Notes: generated from the letters alone by a model not told the origin. Shown: positions 9,009 to 18,023, counted from the stretch's first letter. The stretch: 64,000 bases of DNA from Oerskovia jenensis (GCF_016907235.1 NZ_JAFBBO010000001.1:1364001-1428000), one strand, 5' to 3'. Numbers and translations: made by a program.

Positions 9009-9794
9009 ATGCCCGAACGCTCCACCGGCCCCGACTCCCCCGAGCTCCGCACCCTCGCGGTGGACTGCGGCGGGGGTGGCATCAAGGCCAACGTGCTCGA
9101 CGCCGCCGGGACCGCGCACGCGACCGCGGTGCGGGTACCGACGCCCTACCCGCTGCCCCCCTCGCTCCTGGTCGACGTCATCGCGCAGATCGCCGACCGC
9201 CTGCCCCCCGCGGTCCGGGTCACGGTCGGCATGCCGGGCATGATCCGGCGCGGCGTCGTCGTGCACACCCCGCACTACATCACGCGCTCGGGGCCGCGCA
9301 GCCGGGTCGACCCGGCCCTGGCCGAGCAGTGGGCCAGCTTCGACGTCCAGGCGGCCGTGAGCGAGCGGCTCGGGATGCCCGCGCTCGTGCTGAACGACGC
9401 CGAGGTCCACGGCGCCGGAGTCATCGCCGCGTCGGGTCTCGAGCTCGTGCTCACCCTCGGGACAGGCCTGGGCTCGGCACTGTTCCACGGCGGACGGCTC
9501 GCCCCCCACCTCGAGTGGTCGCACGCCCCCGTGCGACGCGCGACCACGTACGACGAGTACATCGGCGAGGTCGAGCGCCGTCGGCTCGGGAACGGGCTGT
9601 GGTCACGACGCGTCGTGGCGCTCGTCGACGGCCTGCGCCCCGTCTTCTGGTGGGACCGCCTCTACCTGGGCGGAGGCAACTCGCGCCAGATCACTCCGTC
9701 CGCGCTCGAACGCCTGGGCGACGACGTCGTGATCGTCCCCAACTCGGCCGCGCTCGTGGGCGGCGCGAGGGCGTGGGACCTGCCGCTCGCCTGA
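9009..9794 (+). CDS. ROK-family sugar kinase / polyphosphate glucokinase-like protein
   Basis: A 261-residue single-domain protein of the ROK/actin-like kinase superfamily, close in size to actinobacterial polyphosphate/ATP glucokinases. It has the N-terminal phosphate-1 loop VDCGGGGIKANVLD, a second phosphate motif LTLGTGLGSALF, the catalytic-region VLNDAEVHG (Asp about residue 133) and LGGGNS near the end. Unlike the usual DxGGT/S loop, the Thr/Ser is replaced by Gly. The GNGLWSRR segment replaces the usual C-terminal arrangement. Likely substrate is glucose or an amino sugar, but this and the phosphoryl donor are inference. The ATG is preceded by a -10 box at leaderless spacing. Confidence 0.85.
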   Translation: MPERSTGPDSPELRTLAVDCGGGGIKANVLDAAGTAHATAVRVPTPYPLPPSLLVDVIAQIADRLPPAVRVTVGMPGMIRRGVVVHTPHYITRSGPRSRVDPALAEQWASFDVQAAVSERLGMPALVLNDAEVHGAGVIAASGLELVLTLGTGLGSALFHGGRLAPHLEWSHAPVRRATTYDEYIGEVERRRLGNGLWSRRVVALVDGLRPVFWWDRLYLGGGNSRQITPSALERLGDDVVIVPNSAALVGGARAWDLPLA

Positions 9795-9798
9795 CCTG

Positions 9799-10533
9799 TC
9801 ACCAGTCCTCCCCGGCCTCCGCGAGGAACGTGTGCGCCCCGAGGACCGCCCGGTTGAACGCGACCGGTCGATCGAGACTCACGAGGTGCTTGGCACCCGG
9901 GACCACGACGAGCTCCGCACGCGCCCCACCCGCGCGCGCGGCGGCGAGGTACGCGCGCTCCCCGAACCGGAAGTGGTCCCAGCGTCCGTTGAGGAACCAC
10001 ACGGGCGAGTCGGTCGTCGACAGCGCCGCCAACGGGTCCGTGCGTCCCACCTCGTCCAGGATCGCCGTCATGGCCGTCAGCGCGAACCCGCCCGCACCGA
10101 TGTCCTCGATCCCCGCCCCGGGCAAGGTCCTGTTGACCAGGGCCTGGTTGAGCGCAGCGCCGTTGTCCGGCAGCTTCTCGATGCGGTCAGCAGCGACCCG
10201 CCACGCCCCGCGCAGCCGGGAGGCCGGGACCGTGCAGCAGCTCGCCGCGACGAGACCCGCGACCTGCTCGGGGAAGCGTGCGCGGTGCTCGATCCCCACG
10301 TACCCGCCCAGCGAGAGCCCGACGACGAGCGCCCGACCTCCCAGGTCGTCCACAGCCCCGGCGACGGTCGCCACCGCGCCGTCGAGCGTGAACGCCTCGC
10401 CCGTCCGTGCACCGTGCCCCGGCAGGTCCACGGCGGCCGCGGCGAGGCCGGCACGGTCCATGGCCTCGAGCTGCGCCCGCCACATCGTGCGGGACGTGCG
10501 CGAACCGTGGACGAAGAGCACCGGCAGACCCAT
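9799..10533 (-). CDS. Alpha/beta-hydrolase fold protein
   Basis: A 244-residue hydrolase with the oxyanion segment LFVHGSRTS, the nucleophile elbow GLSLGG (Ser about residue 82), a late Asp in NGRWDHF and the catalytic His in PGAKHLVSLD. It has no signal peptide, so it is cytoplasmic. The substrate is unknown; esterases, MhpC/BioH-like hydrolases and lactonases share this layout. I chose the ATG at 10533 because a -10 box TAGATT ends 8 nt upstream and the protein then begins directly with the first beta-strand (MGLPVLFVHG). The frame continues upstream for 92 low-complexity codons that are not credible. It is convergent with the ROK kinase, 4 nt apart. Confidence 0.85.
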   Translation of the reverse strand: MGLPVLFVHGSRTSRTMWRAQLEAMDRAGLAAAAVDLPGHGARTGEAFTLDGAVATVAGAVDDLGGRALVVGLSLGGYVGIEHRARFPEQVAGLVAASCCTVPASRLRGAWRVAADRIEKLPDNGAALNQALVNRTLPGAGIEDIGAGGFALTAMTAILDEVGRTDPLAALSTTDSPVWFLNGRWDHFRFGERAYLAAARAGGARAELVVVPGAKHLVSLDRPVAFNRAVLGAHTFLAEAGEDW

Positions 10534-10546
10534 ACCGACCAATCTA
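10534..10546 (-). promoter_or_regulatory. -10 box of the hydrolase gene (leaderless arrangement)
   Basis: TAGATT on the minus strand (10546-10541) lies 7 nt before the ATG at 10533, with no Shine-Dalgarno and no clear -35. Transcription would begin at or next to the start codon. Confidence 0.45.
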
Positions 10547-10748
10547 GGGGCGGGACGCCCGTGCCGCGGCACGGGCCGCGCCGAGCGCCCGCCCGTGGCT
10601 CCCTCGGCCAGCCAGCGCGTTACGGCACCGCGGACGGTCCACCCCGGCCGTGGCCACCCGGCCGCGCGGCGACCGCTCCGTGGCGGCCGCGGCTCCCCCG
10701 GCGACGCGGCTCCCGACCGACGCACAGCGCGCGGCAGCCCGCACGGCC

Positions 10749-10790
10749 ACGGACGCGACGCCGTCGGGTACGGACGCGACGCCGTCGGGT
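10749..10790. repeat. Perfect 21-bp tandem duplication
   Basis: The 21-bp unit beginning ACGGACGCGACG occurs twice head to tail without mismatch, between the hydrolase promoter and the rplQ terminator. Because it is in no credible gene, it is probably a recent replication-slippage product. Confidence 0.9.
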
Positions 10791-10795
10791 ACGGC

Positions 10796-10829
10796 GAAGG
10801 GCCCGGCACCAGATGGTGCCGGGCCCTTC
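10796..10829 (-). terminator. Terminator of the infA-rplQ transcription unit
   Basis: A perfect 15-bp stem (GAAGGGCCCGGCACC / GGTGCCGGGCCCTTC) with the tetraloop AGAT lies 33 nt past the rplQ stop. It is a strong GC-rich stem with no long T-run, typical of actinobacterial terminators. Confidence 0.88.
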
Positions 10830-10862
10830 AGGAGATGCCCGTCCGGCAGAGCCGGGTGGGGG

Positions 10863-11408
10863 TCACTTCTCCTTCGAGTCCTTGGCGTCCTCGACGGGGG
10901 CGTCCTCCACGACGGGAGCGTCCTCGACGACGGGCGCGTCCTCGATCGGGGCGTCCTCGACAGGAGCGTCCTCGACCTTGGCGGCCTTGGGCTTGCTGGC
11001 CTTCTTCGCAGCCTTCTCGGCCTCGCGGACGACGGCCTGCTTGGGGCTCACGGGCTCGGTCACGAGCTCGATGACGGCCATGGGGGCGTTGTCGCCCTTG
11101 CGGTTGCCGACCTTCGTGATGCGCGTGTAGCCACCGTTGCGCTCCGCCATCTGCGGGGCGATCTCGGTGAACAGCGTGTGCACGACGGACTTGTCGCGGA
11201 CCACGGTCATGACGCGACGACGAGCCGCCAGGTCACCGCGCTTCGCGAACGTGATGAGGCGCTCGGCCACCGGGCGCAGGCGCTTGGCCTTGGTCTCGGT
11301 GGTCGTGATGCGGCCGTGCTCGAAGAGCTGCGTGGACAGGTTCGCGAGGATGAGACGCTCGTGAGCCGGGCCACCGCCGAGCCGCGGACCCTTGGTGGGG
11401 GTAGGCAT
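10863..11408 (-). CDS. rplQ: 50S ribosomal protein L17 with acidic repeat tail
   Basis: The first ~125 residues are a standard L17 ([37 protein letters not shown]...[25 protein letters not shown]), a large-subunit protein near the tunnel exit. After it comes a ~55-residue tail: a Lys/Ala-rich stretch ([21 protein letters not shown]), then repeated [16 protein letters not shown] units ending in KDSKEK. E. coli L17 has 127 residues and lacks this; tails of this sort are common in Micrococcales. The tail is probably disordered and surface-exposed. It is the last gene of the infA-rpmJ-rpsM-rpsK-rpoA-rplQ set. Confidence 0.97.
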   Translation of the reverse strand: MPTPTKGPRLGGGPAHERLILANLSTQLFEHGRITTTETKAKRLRPVAERLITFAKRGDLAARRRVMTVVRDKSVVHTLFTEIAPQMAERNGGYTRITKVGNRKGDNAPMAVIELVTEPVSPKQAVVREAEKAAKKASKPKAAKVEDAPVEDAPIEDAPVVEDAPVVEDAPVEDAKDSKEK

Positions 11409-11464
11409 TGATCTTGCTCCTTAGAAGTGGATCGCGCGTGCGGCCGGGCCGCTCGCACGGAAGG

Positions 11465-12484
11465 TCAGAACTGCTGCTGCCCGTCGGAGAACGTCGCCTC
11501 GTCCTCGTCGGCCTCGTAGTAGTCCGCCGTCGAGGGGTCGAAGTCCAGCGGCGAGTCCTTGAGGTTCAGGCCGAGCTCGGCGAGCTTCTCCTTGACCTCG
11601 TTGATGGACTTCGCACCGAAGTTCCGGATGTCCAGCAGGTCTGCCTCGCTGCGAGCGACGAGCTCGCCGACCTGGTGGATGCCCTCGCGCTTGAGGCAGT
11701 TGTACGAGCGGATCGTGAGGTTGAGCTCCTCGATCGGGAGCGCGAGGTCCGCAGCGAGCGCGGCGTCCGTCGGGGACGGGCCGATCTCGATGCCCTCGGC
11801 CTCGACGTTCAGCTCACGGGCGAGGCCGAAGAGCTCGACGAGCGTCTTGCCGGCCGAGGCCAGCGCGTCGCGCGGGGAGATCGCCTGCTTCGTCTCGACG
11901 TCGACGATCAGCTTGTCGAAGTCGGTGCGCTGCTCGACACGGGTCGCCTCGACCTTGTATGTGACCTTGAGGACCGGCGAGTAGATCGAGTCGACGGGAA
12001 CACGGCCGATCTCGGCGTCGAAGGACTTGTTCTGGTTGGCGGAGACGTAGCCACGTCCACGCTCGACCGTGAGCTCGATCTCGAGCTTGCCCTTGTCGTT
12101 GAGGGTGGCGATGTGCAGGTCCGGGTTGTGGACCTCCACGCCCGCCGGCGGCACGATGTCCGCGGCGGTGACCGCGCCAGCACCCTGCTTGCGCAGGTAC
12201 ATCACGACCGGCTCGTCGTTCTCCGAGGAGACCACGAGGTTCTTGATGTTGAGGATGATCTCGGTGACGTCTTCCTTGACACCGGCAACGGTGGTGAACT
12301 CGTGGAGGACACCGTCGATGCGGATCGAGGTCACTGCAGCGCCCGGGATGGACGAGAGCAGGGTGCGACGAAGCGAGTTGCCGAGGGTGTAGCCGAAGCC
12401 AGGCTCGAGCGGCTCGATGGAGAAGCGCGAACGGTTCTCCGAGATGACCTCTTCGGTCAGGGTGGGGCGCTGTGCGATCAGCAC
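11465..12484 (-). CDS. rpoA: DNA-directed RNA polymerase subunit alpha
   Basis: A 339-residue alpha subunit. The N-terminal domain (about residues 1-230, with [21 protein letters not shown]) nucleates the enzyme. A linker leads to the alpha-CTD (about 250-320, [44 protein letters not shown] split here only for reference by position), which contacts promoter DNA and activators. It ends with an acidic tail ([21 protein letters not shown]). The start is GTG with AAAGGA upstream. It lies between rpsK and rplQ as usual. Confidence 0.98.
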   Translation of the reverse strand: MLIAQRPTLTEEVISENRSRFSIEPLEPGFGYTLGNSLRRTLLSSIPGAAVTSIRIDGVLHEFTTVAGVKEDVTEIILNIKNLVVSSENDEPVVMYLRKQGAGAVTAADIVPPAGVEVHNPDLHIATLNDKGKLEIELTVERGRGYVSANQNKSFDAEIGRVPVDSIYSPVLKVTYKVEATRVEQRTDFDKLIVDVETKQAISPRDALASAGKTLVELFGLARELNVEAEGIEIGPSPTDAALAADLALPIEELNLTIRSYNCLKREGIHQVGELVARSEADLLDIRNFGAKSINEVKEKLAELGLNLKDSPLDFDPSTADYYEADEDEATFSDGQQQF

Positions 12485-12638
12485 TGGTGTGTTCCTTTCG
12501 GTGTGCGTCCGCTATATGACGCATCACGGGCAACGCGTGCTCCTGGGCGGGACTCTGTCCACCCGCCCAGGGTGCTGCGCCCGCCGCCGCGCCGGCCGGC
12601 AGAGCCGGGGGCAGCGCGACGACGAGCGGAGCAGAGGA

Positions 12639-13043
12639 TCAGACGCGGCGACGCTTCGGGGGGCGGCAGCCGTTGTGAGCCTGGGGCGTCACGTCCTGGA
12701 TCGAGCCGACCTCGAGGCCCGTCGCGGTGAGCGAGCGGATCGCGGTCTCACGGCCGGAGCCGGGGCCCTTGACGAAGACGTCGACCTTCTTGACGCCGTG
12801 CTCCTGGGCGCGGCGGGCCGCGGACTCAGCAGCGAGCTGCGCAGCGAACGGCGTCGACTTGCGGGAGCCCTTGAAGCCGACGTGCCCGGCCGAGGCCCAG
12901 GCGATGACGGCACCGGTCGGGTCGGTGATCGACACGATCGTGTTGTTGAACGTGCTCTTGATGTGCGCCTGGCCGTGGGGGACGTTCTTCTTGTCCTTGC
13001 GGCGCGGCTTGCGGGCCGCGGTGGCGCGAGTCTTGGGAGGCAT
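12639..13043 (-). CDS. rpsK: 30S ribosomal protein S11
   Basis: A platform protein of the small subunit contacting the mRNA exit region with S7. The 134-residue sequence is typical: a basic N-terminus ([21 protein letters not shown]), the core ATFNNTI-like [15 protein letters not shown], and the C-terminal [15 protein letters not shown] tail. It has an ATG start and lies 103 nt after rpsM. Confidence 0.98.
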   Translation of the reverse strand: MPPKTRATAARKPRRKDKKNVPHGQAHIKSTFNNTIVSITDPTGAVIAWASAGHVGFKGSRKSTPFAAQLAAESAARRAQEHGVKKVDVFVKGPGSGRETAIRSLTATGLEVGSIQDVTPQAHNGCRPPKRRRV

Positions 13044-13146
13044 TTCTGGATCTTCTCCTGGTCTGAGGTGTTCGGACCGGGTCGGCGTGCGCCGCGCGGG
13101 TGAGCTCGAGGCTCAGGCGCGCTGCACGCGTTCCACGGACTACTGC

Positions 13147-13521
13147 TTAGCGGGCCTTCTTCTTGCCGGCCACGGTGCGCTTGGGTCCCTTGCGGGTACG
13201 CGCGTTGGTCTTGGTGCGCTGCCCGCGGACGGGCAGGCCACGGCGGTGACGCAGGCCCTCGTAGCAGCCGATCTCGACCTTGCGGCGAATGTCAGCAGCC
13301 ACCTCACGGCGGAGGTCACCCTCGAGCTTGTAGTTGCCCTCGAGGTAGTCACGCAGCGCGACGAGCTCGGTGTCACCGAGGTCCTTCACGCGAACGTCCG
13401 GGGAGATCCCGGTGGCGGCCAGCGTCTGCTGGGCGCGGGTACGGCCGACGCCGTAGATGTAGGTGAGCGCGATCTCGAGCCGCTTCTCGCGGGGGAGGTC
13501 GACGCCGACAAGACGTGCCAT
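13147..13521 (-). CDS. rpsM: 30S ribosomal protein S13
   Basis: S13 lies at the subunit interface, contacting the P-site tRNA and 23S helix 38. The ATG at 13521 gives [27 protein letters not shown] and 124 residues, the normal length. The 49 codons open upstream are not conserved-looking. The C-terminal tail [23 protein letters not shown] is the usual tRNA-contacting extension. Confidence 0.98.
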   Translation of the reverse strand: MARLVGVDLPREKRLEIALTYIYGVGRTRAQQTLAATGISPDVRVKDLGDTELVALRDYLEGNYKLEGDLRREVAADIRRKVEIGCYEGLRHRRGLPVRGQRTKTNARTRKGPKRTVAGKKKAR

Positions 13522-13586
13522 GTGCCTTCCGGCTCCTGTTACTTCGTTCGGAGGTCTACCGCACCATCTTCCCGCGGAGCTGCGGG

Positions 13587-13606
13587 CCCCGGCCTCCGAG
13601 CCGGGG
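13587..13606 (-). other. Intercistronic hairpin between rpmJ and rpsM
   Basis: A perfect 7-bp stem (CCCCGGC / GCCGGGG) with a 6-nt loop lies in the 213-nt rpmJ-rpsM gap. It lacks a T-run. It may be an attenuator, a processing site or simply a GC-rich stem. Confidence 0.4.
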
Positions 13607-13734
13607 GTTCCCCTCAGTGGGCCTGTGCGGCCCGACCGTGAGGTTCGTGGTGGTGCGCTGGTTGGCACCCGAGGGTGCCGGCGATCGGTCCGCTCTCGCG
13701 GACCTGGATCACCGTGCGCCGAAGCGCCGGGGAC

Positions 13735-13848
13735 TCAGCCCTGGCGCTGCTTGTGGCGCAGGTTCTCGCAGATCACCATGACGCGACCGTGCCGGCGGAT
13801 CACCTTGCACTTGTCGCAGATCTTCTTGACGCTGGGCTTGACCTTCAT
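13735..13848 (-). CDS. rpmJ: 50S ribosomal protein L36 (zinc-binding type)
   Basis: A 37-residue protein, [20 protein letters not shown]...HKQRQG, with the zinc ligands Cys11, Cys14, Cys27 and His32 (the C+ form). The length and sequence match L36 exactly. It lies 85 nt after infA. The frame is open upstream of the ATG, but the L36 start is unambiguous. Confidence 0.97.
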   Translation of the reverse strand: MKVKPSVKKICDKCKVIRRHGRVMVICENLRHKQRQG

Positions 13849-13933
13849 CAGTCTGTTCCTCCGCCGCCGCACGCACGCGCGGGCGAACCCAAGCCTGCGG
13901 CAGCAGTTGTTTCGAGTGGTGGATTCTTGACGA

Positions 13934-14155
13934 CTACTTGTAGCGGTAGACGATCCGGCCACGGGACAGGTCGTACGGGCTCAGCTCCACCACCACTCGG
14001 TCCTCGGGGAGGATCCGGATGTAGTGCTGTCGCATCTTGCCCGAGATGTGAGCCAGAACCTTGTGCCCGTTGGCCAGCTCCACGCGGAACATCGCGTTCG
14101 GCAGGGCCTCGACCACGCTGCCCTCGATCTCGATGACACCGTCCTTCTTTGCCAT
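13934..14155 (-). CDS. infA: Translation initiation factor IF-1
   Basis: A 73-residue OB-fold protein that occupies the ribosomal A site during initiation. The sequence starts [27 protein letters not shown] and ends [16 protein letters not shown], typical of bacterial IF-1. The ATG at 14155 gives the canonical N-terminus. It is the first gene of its unit, behind a recognisable promoter. Confidence 0.98.
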   Translation of the reverse strand: MAKKDGVIEIEGSVVEALPNAMFRVELANGHKVLAHISGKMRQHYIRILPEDRVVVELSPYDLSRGRIVYRYK

Positions 14156-14295
14156 ATCCTCCGCTAACTCTCGTCCGAACTGCTTCCCACGCACCCGTGC
14201 TCTACGAGGACCGGTGAGTGGACGTCGTGTGCATTCCGCCCTGCTGCCCGGTCGGTTGAACTCGAACAGGGAACGCGGACTACACCCAGCGGACT

Positions 14296-14324
14296 ATCCT
14301 ACGGCATCGAATCACGAGATGGAA
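14296..14324 (-). promoter_or_regulatory. Promoter of the infA-rplQ unit
   Basis: On the minus strand TTCCAT (14324-14319) and TAGGAT (14301-14296) are separated by 17 nt. It lies between the map terminator and infA and predicts a leader of about 130 nt. Confidence 0.55.
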
Positions 14325-14394
14325 CCGCGGGCACTGTGCCCCCGACCACGCGACCCGCCGGCGCGGACAGACGACCCGCCCCGGACGCGCCAGC

Positions 14395-14430
14395 GGCCCG
14401 CTCCCGGCCTGGTGGGGTCGGGAACGGGCC
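14395..14430 (-). terminator. Terminator after map
   Basis: As minus-strand RNA this forms a 12-bp stem (GGCCCGUUCCCG / CGGGAGCGGGCC, one U-G wobble) with a 12-nt loop, beginning 17 nt past the map stop. It separates secY-adk-map from infA. Confidence 0.75.
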
Positions 14431-14447
14431 GGTCACGGGAGCGAACC

Positions 14448-15284
14448 TCAGGAGTCGAGCGGGGCGACCGTGACGCCGAGCTCGGCGAGCCGGGCCGCGC
14501 CCCCGTCAGGGGCCGTCAGGACCCAGATGCCGTCCTCGAGGATCGCGACGCTGTGCTCCCAGTGGGCCGCACGCGCCCCGTCGTCGGTCACGACCGTCCA
14601 GTCGTCCTCGAGCACCTGCGTGAAGCGCTCACCACGGGTCACCATGGGCTCGATCGCCAGGCACATGCCCGGCTTGAGCCGTGGCCCACGCTCCCGCGTG
14701 CGGTAGTTCAGGACGTCCGGCGGCTGGTGCATCGACGTGCCGATGCCGTGCCCCACGTACTCCTCGATGATCCCGTACGGGACGCCGTCGGCAGCCGCCG
14801 ACGCCTCGATCGAGTCCTCGACCGCGTTGCCGACGTCGCCCAGGCGCTCCCCGGTCGCCAGGGCGGCGATGCCGGCCCAGAGCGCCCGCTCGGTCGCCTC
14901 GACGAGCGCGACGTCTGCCGGGTCCGCCTCGGGCAGGACGAACGAGAACGCGGAGTCCCCGTGCCACCCGTCGACGATCGCGCCGCAGTCGACCGACACG
15001 ACGTCACCCGGGAGCAGCTCACGCGTCCCGGGGATGCCGTGCACGACCTCGTCGTTCACCGACACGCACAACGTCGCCGGGTACCCGTGGTACCCCAGGA
15101 ACGACGGCGTCGCACCGGCGTCGCCGATCACGGCCGCCGCGAGGGCGTCCAGGTCAGCGGTCGTCATGCCAGGACGAACCGCCGAGCGGACCGTGGCGAG
15201 CGCGTCCGCGACCACCAGTCCCGCCCGGCGCATCGTGCGCACCTGGTCGACCGTCTTGTACTCGATCTTCTCGCGACCGAACAC
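14448..15284 (-). CDS. map: Type I methionine aminopeptidase
   Basis: Removes the N-terminal methionine after deformylation. The 278-residue protein has the pita-bread fold ligands: Asp in SVDCGAIVDGWHGD(S), His in YVGHGIGTSMHQPP, and Glu in CLAIEPMVTRG and EHSVAI. It is the third gene after secY and adk, 23 nt from adk, the classic order. It ends at a hairpin terminator. Together with def at 1.2-1.9 kb, the window holds both N-terminal processing enzymes. Confidence 0.97.
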   Translation of the reverse strand: MFGREKIEYKTVDQVRTMRRAGLVVADALATVRSAVRPGMTTADLDALAAAVIGDAGATPSFLGYHGYPATLCVSVNDEVVHGIPGTRELLPGDVVSVDCGAIVDGWHGDSAFSFVLPEADPADVALVEATERALWAGIAALATGERLGDVGNAVEDSIEASAAADGVPYGIIEEYVGHGIGTSMHQPPDVLNYRTRERGPRLKPGMCLAIEPMVTRGERFTQVLEDDWTVVTDDGARAAHWEHSVAILEDGIWVLTAPDGGAARLAELGVTVAPLDS

Positions 15285-15307
15285 TTCGCGTACCTACCGT
15301 CCCCGGG

Positions 15308-15925
15308 TCAGCCGACGAGAGGCGCGAGCGCCTCGACGAGACGCGTGGTCACGTCGTCGATCTCGCCGATGCCGTCGACCTGAGCGAGGAGACCCCGCTC
15401 GGCGTAGGCCGACGTCAGTGGCGCGGTCTGCTCGGCGTAGATGTCGAGCCGACGAGCGATCGCCTCTTCGGTGTCGTCCTCACGGCCCTCGATCTCCGCG
15501 CGCTTGCGCAGGCGGGCGAGGAGCTCGTCACGGTCCGCGGTGAGCTCGAGGACGGCGTCCAGCTCGACACCGAGGTCCGCGAGGATCCCGTCGAGCTCGA
15601 CGACCTGGGCCGCGTTGCGCGGGTAGCCGTCGAGGATGAAGCCACGCGCCACGTCGTCCTGCGAGAGGCGGTCGCGGACCATGTCGTTCGTCACCGAGTC
15701 GGGGACGAGGTCGCCCTTGGCGGTGTACTCCTGCACCAGCTTGCCCAGCTCGGTGCCGCCCTTGATGTTCGCACGGAAGATGTCACCCGTGGAGATCGCC
15801 GGGACGCCGTAGTGCTCCGCCAGACGAGCCGCCTGGGTGCCCTTGCCGGCCCCCTGGGGACCCATGATGATCAAGCGCGCGGAGCCCTCGGACGAGGTGC
15901 CCGCAACGGGAGTCGTGTCGGTCAA
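15308..15925 (-). CDS. adk: Adenylate kinase
   Basis: Interconverts ATP + AMP and 2 ADP. Its 205 residues carry the P-loop GPQGAGKGTQ (about residues 22-31), the AMP-binding segments, DGYPRN and the short-LID form (no zinc cysteines). The only start that keeps the first beta-strand (ARLIIMG) and is not deep inside secY is a TTG at 15925, which overlaps the secY stop in a TTGA tetranucleotide. About 15 extra polar residues precede the fold. Translational coupling to secY is likely. Confidence 0.95.
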   Translation of the reverse strand: MTDTTPVAGTSSEGSARLIIMGPQGAGKGTQAARLAEHYGVPAISTGDIFRANIKGGTELGKLVQEYTAKGDLVPDSVTNDMVRDRLSQDDVARGFILDGYPRNAAQVVELDGILADLGVELDAVLELTADRDELLARLRKRAEIEGREDDTEEAIARRLDIYAEQTAPLTSAYAERGLLAQVDGIGEIDDVTTRLVEALAPLVG

Positions 15926-17217
15926 CGCAAGAACCCTTCGTAGTGACGCTGCTGCAGCTGCGAGTCGATCTGCTTGACCGTCTCGAGACCGACGCCCACC
16001 ACGATGAGGATCGAGCTACCACCGAACGGGATGTTGGTGCTCACCCCCAGCAGGACCAGGACGAGCGTCGGGATGAGCGCAACGAGCGCGAGGTAGATGG
16101 CACCCGCCGAGGTGATGCGGGTGATGACGTAGTCGAGGTACTCGGCCGTCGGGCGGCCGGCCCGGATGCCCGGGATGAACCCGCCGTACTTCTTCATGTT
16201 GTCCGCGACCTCGTCCGGGTTGAACGTGATGGCCGTGTAGAAGAAGCAGAAGAAGACGATCAGGACCACGTAGATCGAGATGTGGATCGGCGAGGCCGGG
16301 TCCGCGAGGTACCGCGTGACCCACTGGACCCACCCTGCCGTCGTGTCGCCGAACTGGGCGATGAGCCCCGGGACGGCGAGCAGCGACGACGCGAAGATGA
16401 CCGGGATGACGCCGGACATGTTGATCTTGATCGGGATGTAGGTGCTCGAGCCGCCGTACATCTTGCGGCCGACCATGCGCTTCGCGTACTGCACGGGCAC
16501 ACGGCGCTGGGACTGCTCGACGAAGACGACCAGGCCGATGACCAGGACGATGACGGCGATCATGATCGTGAAGTTGATCGCGCCGTTCGAGCCGCCCGCG
16601 ATCGACCAGAGAGCGAGCGGGAAGCTGGCGGCGATCGACGTGAAGATGAGCAGCGACATGCCGTTGCCGACACCGCGCTCGGAGATCAGCTCGCCGAGCC
16701 ACATGATGAGGCCGGTGCCCGCCGTCATGGTGATGACCATGATCGCGGACGTCACGAAGCTGTTGTCCGGGATGACCGGGACGGGGCAGCCCGGGAACAG
16801 CAGGCCGCCGCGCGCCGTCGTGATGACGGTCGTGGACTGCAGGACCGCGAGGGCGATCGTCAGGTAGCGCGTGTACTGCGTGAGCTTCGCGGTACCGGAC
16901 TGGCCCTCCTTGTGCAGCGCCTCGAAGTGAGGGATCACCACACGGAGCAGCTGCACGATGATGCTCGCGGTGATGTACGGCATGATGCCGAGCGCGAAGA
17001 TCGAGAGCTGGAGCAGGGCGCCACCGCTGAACAGGTTCACCATGCCCAGGAGGCTGTTCTGGCCCTGCGTGTCGATGCACTGCTGGACGTTGGCGTAGTC
17101 CACACCAGGGGTCGGGATGAACGAGCCCACACGGAAGATCGCCATGATGGCGATCGTGAACAGCAGCTTGCGCCGCAGGTCAGGTGTCCGGAAAGCCCGG
17201 GCGAATGCGCTGAGCAC
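15922..17217 (-). CDS. secY: Preprotein translocase subunit SecY
   Basis: The channel subunit of the SecYEG translocon: 431 residues and ten predicted membrane segments, including the plug region after TM1 (VGSFIPTPGVDY) and the cytosolic loops around VPVQYAKRMVGRKMYGGSSTYIPIKINMSGV. It is the first gene of secY-adk-map. A strong terminator lies upstream, after rplO, so it needs its own promoter. A weak candidate is TTGCCG (17334-17329) with TAAGGT (17309-17304), 19 nt apart. Confidence 0.98.
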   Translation of the reverse strand: MLSAFARAFRTPDLRRKLLFTIAIMAIFRVGSFIPTPGVDYANVQQCIDTQGQNSLLGMVNLFSGGALLQLSIFALGIMPYITASIIVQLLRVVIPHFEALHKEGQSGTAKLTQYTRYLTIALAVLQSTTVITTARGGLLFPGCPVPVIPDNSFVTSAIMVITMTAGTGLIMWLGELISERGVGNGMSLLIFTSIAASFPLALWSIAGGSNGAINFTIMIAVIVLVIGLVVFVEQSQRRVPVQYAKRMVGRKMYGGSSTYIPIKINMSGVIPVIFASSLLAVPGLIAQFGDTTAGWVQWVTRYLADPASPIHISIYVVLIVFFCFFYTAITFNPDEVADNMKKYGGFIPGIRAGRPTAEYLDYVITRITSAGAIYLALVALIPTLVLVLLGVSTNIPFGGSSILIVVGVGLETVKQIDSQLQQRHYEGFLR

Positions 17218-17406
17218 CTATCCTCCTGGCCCGCCGAGGCGGGATGTCGTGTCGCCGGTTGGTCGGCGAGATGTGACGCACCCGGCACGGGACGCCATGG
17301 GGCACCTTAGCCGCTGCGCCGCGATGGACGGCAAATTGAGTCAACCGGCGATGAGTCTACGTTCCCCCGAGCGGCGGCGGCACCGGCGGACCACCCCCCA
17401 GACGCA

Positions 17407-17443
17407 GACAGGGCCGACAGCGCATCGCGCTATCGGCCCTGTC
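17407..17443 (-). terminator. Terminator of the spc operon after rplO
   Basis: A long stem, GACAGGGCCGA / TCGGCCCTGTC, continues after one mismatch with AGCGC / GCGCT and a 3-nt loop. It lies 8 nt past the rplO stop and separates the spc operon from secY-adk-map. Confidence 0.85.
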
Positions 17444-17450
17444 CTACGTG

Positions 17451-18023
17451 TCAGTCCTCCGAGACGGAGCCACCGGCCGCAAGGATCTTGTCCTTGGCGG
17501 AAGCCGAGAGCGCGTCGACCGCGATCTCGAGCTTGACGGTGACCTCACCCGTACCGAGCACCTTGACGAGCTCGCCCTTGCGGACGGCCCCCTTGGCGAC
17601 GAGGTCCTCGACGGTGACAGTGCCGCCGTCGGGGTACAGCGCGGAGAGCTTGTCCAGGTTCACGACCTGGTACTCCGTGCGGAACGGGTTCTTGAAGCCA
17701 CGAAGCTTGGGCAGACGCATGTGCAGCGGCATCTGACCACCTTCGAAGCGCTCCGGCACCTGGTAACGAGCCTTCTGGCCCTTGGTACCACGGCCGGCCG
17801 TCTTACCCTTCGACGCCTCGCCACGACCCACGCGGGTCTTGGCCTTCTTGGCGCCGGGGGCGGGACGGAGGTGGTGGACCTTGAGGGTGCCACCAGCGCC
17901 GACGGTCTGCTGAGCCTCGGCCTTGGGAGCCTCGGTCGCAGCAGCCTTCTTGGCAGGAGCCTTCTTCTTCGGAGCGTCGGTCGAAGCCTCGACCGCGGTC
18001 TCCTTCTTGGCCTTCTCAGCCAT
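17451..18023 (-). CDS. rplO: 50S ribosomal protein L15 with Lys/Ala-rich N-terminal extension
   Basis: The L15 core begins at [22 protein letters not shown] (about residue 46) and includes [14 protein letters not shown] and the conserved F-rich segment. Before it lies a ~45-residue extension rich in Lys, Ala, Glu and Thr ([21 protein letters not shown]), so the protein has 190 residues against ~145 in E. coli. I chose the ATG at 18023, 10 nt after GGAGG. The in-frame GTG at 18029, overlapping the rpmD stop, is only 4 nt from that Shine-Dalgarno. Last gene of the spc operon. Confidence 0.95.
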   Translation of the reverse strand: MAEKAKKETAVEASTDAPKKKAPAKKAAATEAPKAEAQQTVGAGGTLKVHHLRPAPGAKKAKTRVGRGEASKGKTAGRGTKGQKARYQVPERFEGGQMPLHMRLPKLRGFKNPFRTEYQVVNLDKLSALYPDGGTVTVEDLVAKGAVRKGELVKVLGTGEVTVKLEIAVDALSASAKDKILAAGGSVSED

